A stretch of 64,000 nucleotides of DNA from Rhizopus arrhizus (Eukaryota; Mucoromycota; Mucoromycetes; Mucorales; Rhizopodaceae): contig JAKZZE010000027.1 of NCBI GenBank assembly GCA_024220505.1, forward strand, positions 434,001 to 498,000. The letters are read 5' to 3'. Positions 56,896 to 64,000 of this stretch are shown here, in pieces. Both the position numbers and the translations under genes were made by a program. How positions within the stretch are numbered: the first letter of the stretch is position 1; every line of letters begins with the position of its first letter. A model generated the notes under the pieces. The model searched no databases. It worked only from the letters and a program-made list of their open reading frames with translations, and was not told where the DNA came from.

Positions 56896-57513
56896 ATGGA
56901 CATTCGACAAGCATTTAATTATTTTTATTTATTGGAAAAGCAATTCTGGAGTAGCTTAGACAAATCAACCATTGAACATGTTACATTTCAAGGGGAGCTT
57001 TCCCCGGAAGACATGCTCTTGTACGGTGAATTCGGTTTTACATTGCTAAAATTAAAGCCTTGTGTATTAATTGAATTTCGAGACAAAAAAGTAACACAGC
57101 TATACTGTGAACAAGTCATTGTACCTGTGCTGCATGCACTTGCAGATAAAACAATAGGATATTTTATGATATCCGAACAAGTCAATACTCCAGAGTCCGC
57201 TTTAGAAGGCTCCATATTGGTTTATCAATATGACCACAAAGAGATACTTAGCCTATTTGATCATTCTACCACTGTACCTGAAGAAACGATGGCAGACATC
57301 CTAGATTACCCAGGACATTTACCACGCTCAGAAAAGGAGATACCAACAATGAAAACAGTGATTTATTTTCATGATAGAAATACTACACGAATAGCACTCA
57401 CAACATTTGCTATTCAAGATAATGAAAAGGATATAACTTCAAGTCACTTTGAAAGATATAGGTATGCGTGTAAAGAGCAATTAGATATAGACCTGAAATT
57501 GCTGATTCAATAA
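56896..57513 (+). CDS. C1orf74-like (UPF0739) protein, tentative
   Basis: Single-exon, 205 residues, no signal peptide or membrane segment. It reads as a compact alpha/beta protein: GELSPEDMLLYGEFGFTLLK, KPCVLIEFRDKKVTQLYCEQ, then a gap to ADILDYPGHLP and a C-terminal IYFHDRNTTRIALTTFAIQD and YACKEQLDIDLKLLI. The order, notably KP(C/A)VL(I/Y), the later GYP/DYPG turn and the C-terminal amphipathic helix, resembles animal C1orf74, whose function is unknown. The resemblance is by eye and could be wrong. The ATG at 56896 is preferred over an in-frame TTG at 56878. Confidence 0.55.
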   Translation: MDIRQAFNYFYLLEKQFWSSLDKSTIEHVTFQGELSPEDMLLYGEFGFTLLKLKPCVLIEFRDKKVTQLYCEQVIVPVLHALADKTIGYFMISEQVNTPESALEGSILVYQYDHKEILSLFDHSTTVPEETMADILDYPGHLPRSEKEIPTMKTVIYFHDRNTTRIALTTFAIQDNEKDITSSHFERYRYACKEQLDIDLKLLIQ

Positions 57514-59990
57514 AATACATTCTGTTTTTCATCATTTAAAATTGATAAACTTTTCAGGTAGAAATACAATAAAATCCAAAATATACATTTTTCTATTCCC
57601 TATTGAATTTAAAAATTTAGTACTAAGAAGCCTTTATATTTTACTATAATCATGATATCCACAACAGCATGAATAACCATGCTGAGTGATTTTCTTAAAG
57701 ATTAATCATTTAACGAGTTTGATTCAGTATTTGTGCTAGGACCACAGAAAAGGGTTCAATTAAAGCTACCTATTACCTATTTAACCCTAAGCATTCTGGT
57801 TCAATCATAATCTTTTACAACATCCTGTTCCACATCATCACAATGAAGTGCCTTTGCTGAGGCAGTTATCACATTTATATGGATTGACAACACTTTCTTA
57901 ATGATTTTTTTTTTCTTGAATAAGACAGTTACGGATCAAACCTGAAAGGGACACTCATAACTATCAGCTCATAGCCTTTAATACCTTTTCGCGACAAGCA
58001 GCCATTATACATGAATCACTTTTAAGATAAACCAATGTACTTTAATCATTATTAAAATTTCATCTATAAGGAAAATGGTATGCTTCAATCACGGAAGTTA
58101 ATATAATCTTTAGTGGATTACTAATTGAGCCTTTCATCAACTTCAATCCGGGTATTCTAAACCAACACTAGTGCCTATTCATAAGAGTTAACTCTAGTAT
58201 GTATTTAATAGAGCTCAATTCCGATTAAAATGCTATTACAAAGCGTCTACGGTTCTATTTTGATAAATCAAAGTGTTTTCCTGAGCTAAAAGCAAGACTG
58301 TTCAAGTTTTATTAAAACATGATCAGTTTTGAAGGTTAAGCTACAAGATTCTCTATCAATGAAACATCTATGGAAATCACATTTTGCTTTTTAATCAGTA
58401 TCAGGTAGAGACTCAAGGAAGAAGGTTTATATAATGAAATATGAAAAGCCCAAAAACGATGATAAGCGATAGCAGTTAGCTAATTATTTCCTAAACAACC
58501 ATAGTTATACTTTAAGGTTGTATAATAAATGTTATTTAAAAAATGCAAAACTAAATCAGTATTAACAATCTTACTGTTTTTTTTTTATTTGTCTGAAATG
58601 TTGAGATAAAGATTTTTTAGGATTTGCTTCACATAATTAGAGCAACGCTCGTTTGTTTTTAATCAAGTAAATTGTGCTTTTTAAAAGCAACCCTTTCTAT
58701 ATAGAACATGCCTCGAAAGTAAATTAAAGTCATTTACTTTATCTATACGAGTACTGTTAGTAGTAAGAACACAAGTAGGTAAACAAGAGTTTTTAAGCCT
58801 TATAAAATTTATGCAAAAGTTGGTCGTACAAACCAAAAAAAGTAAACCGTGTACCATTTATTATAATGAGATTGATAAAAAATCAAAAAGCCAAATACCC
58901 TTTTAATGTTAGGATTTAATCAATATATTATTGTTTTAAAAATGATTTCTACAATAACTATTTTGATTTATTTGCTTTATGGTGTTTGGTCCTTGACTAT
59001 AAAAATATAAGCCACGTAGAATGAAACTTCACTGGAGCCTATTTTTATTCCAGTCTTAAGAATTTATGTTGCTCAACCAGCCAACAATAGAAACAGCTCA
59101 GCCCTTCAAGTGTAGTATTGGGATCATCACCTCGACAGAACATGATTGAAAAGGGGGAGAATTTACCAGTGCAATATTGCATTTAAGTGGATCATAAGCT
59201 GTGTGGTGGTGAACCTGAGATTAGAAAAGTTATTGAAAATAATTTGTTGTATCATTGCCTACCTTCAATTTTTATCATAAAAATGACTACTACCATGGAA
59301 TCCAATCCATCAGACAAATTTGCTATTCGACGATACACTTAACAGCGCTTGCTACTTAATTATCTTTACCAAGTCCAAAAGTTACAAAGTTCAGCTATTA
59401 AAAAATTCTACAAAAGCTGTTATTCAATTGCTTGGATCTTATCTACTTCAGTTAATGATTTAAAATTAATAAAATTTCCAATCCAACAGTTCTTTCCATT
59501 TCTTGCAGCTTTCATGATCCATCTTTTAAGCAATCCTTTCTTTCCAAGTACATTTAATAAATGTAGATCTTTGTATTGTCTTTTCATTATATCATTGATA
59601 TAAAAATTTTAATGAATGCACATCTTACATTTAAAAAAGACTCTCTTTAATCAGAAGCCTTTCAATATACTGAGTATTTTCACTTAACAGTACGATACTA
59701 ATGGCATGTGACTATTATGGCATTTGCTCTGTATTATGATAATAGTAACGGATAACATCAACAGAAGATCATAGCAATGCACATGCATATGAGTCTAAAC
59801 ATCATTCAAAGCTACAACTTATAAACTACTCTATGATAGGTATTTAAACGTTATACAATACAGTAATACATGAGTGTAATAATTGAGTACTACAGGAGGT
59901 TTTCTTATTTTTCACTTTCGCGAAAGAGATAGCCAAAAATGGGATATAAAAACACAAGCTTTTAAGTGTACATATAAACATTATATTACT
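57514..59990. other. Gene-poor AT-rich stretch, one possible relic
   Basis: About 2.5 kb. On the - strand at about 59430-59600 a short coding-like patch reads KRQYKDLHLLNVLGKKGLLK then RWIMKAARNGKNCWIGNF, followed by several stops; it may be a fragment of a mobile-element or other gene. Nothing else was recognised. Confidence 0.45.
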
Positions 59991-61682
59991 TTATTTAACA
60001 GTAGTAGCAGAGCCAGATTTGGTAAATAACATATCTAAAGCGGCCATTGTTCCAATTAAATCTTTCTGGAATTGAATTTCTTGTTTAACTTTAACTGTCA
60101 ATCGAGATAAAAGATCGTCAATGAGTGGAGATTGACCAAACACGCGCGTATAACAGTCTATAAAACAATAAATTATTATTATGACTCTTCGAATATATCA
60201 ATGTACGTACCAATCAATGCCTCTGACACGTCCACTAATAAATTAGTGTACCTTGGATGATGAATATTTCTAATCAAGAAGCGCATAAGAGGTTCTAGTG
60301 AGACATCATCACGACCTGTAATAGCAGCTTTGAGACCGTCACGATGAATCAACTCTTGTAAAACTGCAGCGACAACAGCAGGTGTATGGAAACTAGACTT
60401 GAGTACTTCATCCAATGCATTAGCATATTGAAACATTTTGATGAACTGATCGTATTTTCTCAACTTTTGTCTCTTTGTGCTTTCAACTACAAAGTCATCC
60501 TTTGTGGGTGCGTTTGATTGTCCACGCATAAAGTACTTATAAGTACCACCCTTGATATAATCTTGATTTTGTTTCTTGAGCGCCTTTTCTGATGCTTTGA
60601 TTTGCCTTTGACGAATAGATAACAATCCATTAGACATACCCGCTGCCAGGTGAGTATCGTCAGGTGAAAGACCCACACTCAAGATAGGTGCAGGGTATTT
60701 TACACTATGCACTACTTTGTAATCTTGCACATCATAAATCTTGATATGTTGATCCAATGAACCAGTCACTAATCGTGAGGCAGCACCATCAAAGCACATA
60801 CTAGTCACAGTCTTTTGGAAATTGGACAGAGTATGTATACACCTTCCGCCACTCAACAAATCCCACACCTTCACAGTTGGCCCACCAGACGAAATCACAG
60901 CTCCTCCGTTGGGATAAATCAAAAGTGATTCGACAGGTGCTCCATGGTTCATTGTCATCACGCTTTCAGGTTGTCTCATATCCCATAATTTTACTGTTTG
61001 ATCATAAGAACCACTGATGACTAAGTTTGGATTCTCTTGGCTGACAACACCTGCTCTAACGTAATCTTCATGCTCCTCAAATAAGTTGACATTGTTTCCG
61101 GTCGGAATATCCCATATGCGAACTGTCTTATCGTCAGAAGCAGATAAAATGTTTGATTTGTTGATTGTGAATTGTGTTATTTGAGTAGGTCTTTGTATGA
61201 AGTTAATTCTATTGTACTATTTTCTTTAAAAAAAAAAGAAATCGCTTACAATTCGTGGCCTCTAAAAGATCTTAAAATGGCTCGAGAACTACCATCAAAC
61301 ATTTGAATGAGACCAGTTGCATCACCAGCAACAATCAATTTACCGTCTTGACGAAAACTTCCGGAATAAGCAATATCTTTAAATCGAGAAATAGTCTTTT
61401 TGGGTTGATGTGTTTTTGAAGAATACACTTGTACACGTGTTGAAGAAGTAACAGCAAAATCGTAAGGTGAAACAGGTGAAAAGTTAATAGAGGTGACACT
61501 GGCATATTCCTTTATAACAATAGGTGACTATATTCCACAAAAAAAAAAGCATGTTAGATTTACTTGATGTGGAAGAAGAGTACAATTTTTACCTTGAAAC
61601 GTTTCCAATATCTTGTTTCAGCTGTTTTTTTGGATGTCTGTACTTTTGCTTGTTTCTTGACAACTGTCTTTTTGTAGTCCAT
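59991..61682 (-). CDS. U3 snoRNP / t-UTP subunit Utp15
   Basis: Small-subunit processome protein for pre-18S rRNA processing and rDNA transcription in the nucleolus. Four exons (61593-61682, 61250-61527, 60211-61208, 59991-60157) give 510 residues, the usual length (yeast 513). The N-terminus MDYKKTVVKKQAKVQTSK leads to WKRFKSPIVIKEYASVTSIN. WD40 repeats cover about residues 35-300, with DDKTVRIWD, SYDQTVKLWD and PTVKVWDLLSGGRCIHTL. The C-terminal helical UTP15_C domain includes YDQFIKMFQYANALDEVLKS and ends GSATTVK. The start is the ATG at 61682; a longer upstream reading is not supported. Confidence 0.93.
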
Positions 61683-62363
61683 GCCGAGTGCTCTAGGTTT
61701 ATTGCAGAAAAAAAAAAGCTTAAGGACAGTCTTTGCTACTTTTATAAAGAATAACAAGTCACAATTACTCCGCGCCACAGATAGGTTTGATAGCACGCAC
61801 AATAAAAAATATAAATTGGCTGCTGGTGATGATTGCTTGATATCATTCATTCTTAAATATAGCATGACTATTGTTCAAATTTGCTATATCATTGATGATA
61901 AGGTCATTTAACAGCCGCCATATATGAAGGGGAAAGTATTTTTGCATCAATAAAAAGAAAGGGCATTTAAAGTGAGCCTTACAAATTTTATTTACGCCAA
62001 TGAATAATTGGATGAGTAAATGAAATAAAAAGATGTTTTACTGCTGGTTTGAATTGAATATAAACACATGCTCCGCTTTGTAGTACGGTATGATGCGACA
62101 ACTATACTAAAACATACACGAGATTTAATTACAAAGTAAACACCTAATAATTGAAAAAATTCTATTGAACTCAAAAGAACCAGCTCAGAAATAGAATTCT
62201 TACTTGTTGAATAAAATTTTTGTTTTTGTACCAACTTATTTTTATATGATAGTTGTCTTCTTTATGAAATATTGGTTTATTCAAGTTAGAATGTGAACTG
62301 TAATAATAAAAGATCTTTATGGTTATGTATCGTACATGTTCTTTTCATATTTATATGTGTATA
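61683..62363. other. Intergenic; Utp15 promoter and 3' flank of next gene
   Basis: AT-rich with an A-run just before the Utp15 start (about 61709-61717). No supported gene. Confidence 0.5.
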
Positions 62364-62924
62364 TCAATGCCGGTGCTGATGATGTTGCGCTATCAACTGT
62401 GTTACTTTTAAAGTTCTTTCACTTGAAATCATTTCATTTAATTTAGCTTGTATATCTGGATCTTGCGCATAGTTTCTGCTTGTCCTTCTATCTGGTATAC
62501 AATCTAGCACATTATTATTTGTATTATGATTTGAAGATGTGGGTTGCCAACTTGCAGATCGAGTTAAAGAAGAGGATCCTTGAAGATATGCTGTAGAAAG
62601 ACGAGCTGAGTAGCAAGACCGTCTTTTATATTCTTGTCGATTGCTGGTATCTAGTTCGACAGATAGTATATCAGGTGTATATAATCGACTTTGATGACGA
62701 GTAGGTATCTTTATTTCAGACTTGTTTGATATATCGTGAATAGGTACTGGTGGTGGCTCCGAAAGAACATAGTTGGATGGTGTCCTTTCTATATGTTTTC
62801 CTTGATCTTCTTCTTCTGGTATTCGATCATTTTCTTCGCTATTACCAAATATCCAAGTTAAAAAGGAAGACTTTGGTCTATCTATTTTTAATCTAGAATA
62901 AGCTTTTATATGTTGAGAAGACAT
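62364..62924 (-). CDS. Unknown 186-residue disordered protein
   Basis: Single exon, not recognised. It starts MSSQHIKAYSRLKIDRPKSS and then FLTWIFGNSEENDRIPEEED; the single hydrophobic patch FLTWIFG could be a short linear motif. The middle is rich in Ser, Arg and Pro (PPPVPIHD; RRSCYSARLSTAYLQG; SLTRSASWQP), with several RxxS sites that suit basophilic kinases. A C-terminal amphipathic helix (IQAKLNEMISSERTLKVTQL) precedes a His-rich end. There is no signal peptide. The absence of stops over 187 codons and balanced composition support a real gene. Confidence 0.65.
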   Translation of the reverse strand: MSSQHIKAYSRLKIDRPKSSFLTWIFGNSEENDRIPEEEDQGKHIERTPSNYVLSEPPPVPIHDISNKSEIKIPTRHQSRLYTPDILSVELDTSNRQEYKRRSCYSARLSTAYLQGSSSLTRSASWQPTSSNHNTNNNVLDCIPDRRTSRNYAQDPDIQAKLNEMISSERTLKVTQLIAQHHQHRH

Positions 62925-64000
62925 GGTCTTCTTGTATTATTGTGTCTCCAAAGAAAGAAAGAAAAAAAGAGACAGGGACTGAGTGGAAAAAAGGAGTGAG
63001 AAAAAGGAGCGAAAGCGCTTGAGAGAAATAAGAAACGAATTTGTTACTTTTACTTGTTCTGATCACAACCTATTATTATCTTCCAATCATTTATTCAGTT
63101 GCTGTGGTACAAATTACTCTTTTCTGCGCATAAAGACAAATTACATTAAATTGCATATTAACTCAATTATATAAACACATTTGGGATCAAAGTAAAAGGA
63201 AGCTGTTATTATACAAAGTGAATAAAAATCCACTTGGACATCATAAAAAGGATAGCTTATAGTTGTAACTTAACTAAAGAGAAGCAAAAAAAGCTTCCCA
63301 ATGGAAAGTAAGAAGCGGCATTTGCATACAGCGAATATAAACACACACACCCTTATACTTTTTTATTTGATTAACAAGAAAGAGATTTAATGAAAGTATG
63401 ATAAGCATCTGTGTATAGTATTGTAATGATATAAATAAGATAACTTTACAAGAATGTACCCTTCATAAAGACGATGTATTTGAGCTAGTTGTTGCTGTTC
63501 CTACAGTTATTTATGTCAGCCAAAGAGTCTTTATCTACAAACAAATGCATCTTGATCTGATCACATTTTCATGTTAGTCTTACAAAAGTAATAATTTACC
63601 CATTGTCCAACTTGAATGTTAAAAAAACTGTTACAAACAATGTATGGAAAATGATCCAATGAAAATGCAGAATGATGTGTTGTTTAGTCTGTTTATAAAA
63701 TACGTAATGCGACATTTTTTCCAAATTTAGTTAATTTTGCTCCTTTTTATTTTGCATATGTTTATAAAATGTTATACAAACTATAAAGGAAAGAATGTAT
63801 ACTGTAGAGTAAATGCAGTGAGAAGCAATAGATGTGCCAACAGCATGACGTCTTCCACAGAAGCATTTATATTAGTTTTTGGAGAATTTACATAATCAGC
63901 TCAAAGTTTATATAAAAAGTTGTAGAACTGTAGACTTTACAAAGAAATACATTTTTTTAAATGAATCCCAAGGTCAGTGTTAGGTTCTTGTAAAAACCAA
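62925..64000. other. Intergenic to window end
   Basis: AT-rich; a purine-rich block (about 62956-63030) precedes the gene at 62924. An ATG at 63961 followed by a possible donor (AAGGTCAGT) might begin a gene beyond the edge, but nothing more can be seen. Confidence 0.45.

Noticed and set aside
1..64000. tRNA, rRNA, snRNA, CRISPR arrays, telomeric repeats
   Set aside because: No B-box of the GGTTCGA-x-TCC type, no regularly spaced repeats and no telomere-like arrays were seen by eye; a tRNAscan/Infernal run would be needed to exclude weak cases.

Overview
This window is nuclear DNA from a filamentous fungus, very probably a mucoralean (Mucoromycota). The evidence is AT-rich sequence, genes split by many short GT-AG introns (mostly 45-150 nt) and short intergenic promoters. 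The gene content fits too: conventional kinesin, dymeclin, THO complex, Edc3, Ubr1, Utp15, a GH85 protein that lines up closely with the Mucor Endo-M enzyme, and decayed transposons. No tRNA, rRNA, CRISPR or bacterial-type operon was seen. No sequence search was possible; identities rest on recognised domains, motifs and intron phases that close in frame.

Layout. 1-3295: divergent kinesin-1 (cut by the window edge) and a 10-exon dymeclin gene. 3296-6734: gene-poor, with an unrecognised decayed multi-exon gene near 4.8-5.5 kb. 6735-10569: a ubiquitin-like/WLM zinc protease, then a GH85 endoglucosaminidase homologue lacking its catalytic residues. 10570-13725: gene desert. 13726-22825: a dense block with THOC1, a secreted thaumatin-like protein, Edc3 (-), a bHLH-zipper factor, a HAL4/HAL5-type kinase carrying a one-base frameshift, and a SAM-domain protein (-) whose first exon reaches 23200. 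23201-35444: mostly AT-rich desert holding a secreted tandem-repeat protein (-), a small secreted cysteine-rich protein with an upstream broken paralogue, and a transposase relic (-). 35445-36140: a two-ubiquitin/AN1 zinc-finger fusion (-).

36590-47907 is accessory. It has a dead non-LTR retrotransposon (-), then a large inverted duplication. Each arm has a retrotransposon 5' part, an uncharacterised gene called X here (PD-(D/E)XK-nuclease-like) and a convergent small gene called Y. The right arm carries an extra tandem copy of X. From 48118 the window returns to housekeeping genes: a peroxisomal-type dienoyl-CoA isomerase, full-length Ubr1 N-degron E3 ligase, a DUF1764 protein (-), a C1orf74-like protein, Utp15 (-), and an unknown 186-residue protein (-).

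The genes do not form one pathway. Several concern mRNA and rRNA metabolism (THOC1, Edc3, Utp15) and the ubiquitin system (UBL-WLM, ubiquitin-AN1, Ubr1). The items most worth a second look are the catalytically stripped GH85 homologue, the X/Y inverted duplication, and the ubiquitin-AN1 fusion with altered C-terminal tails.
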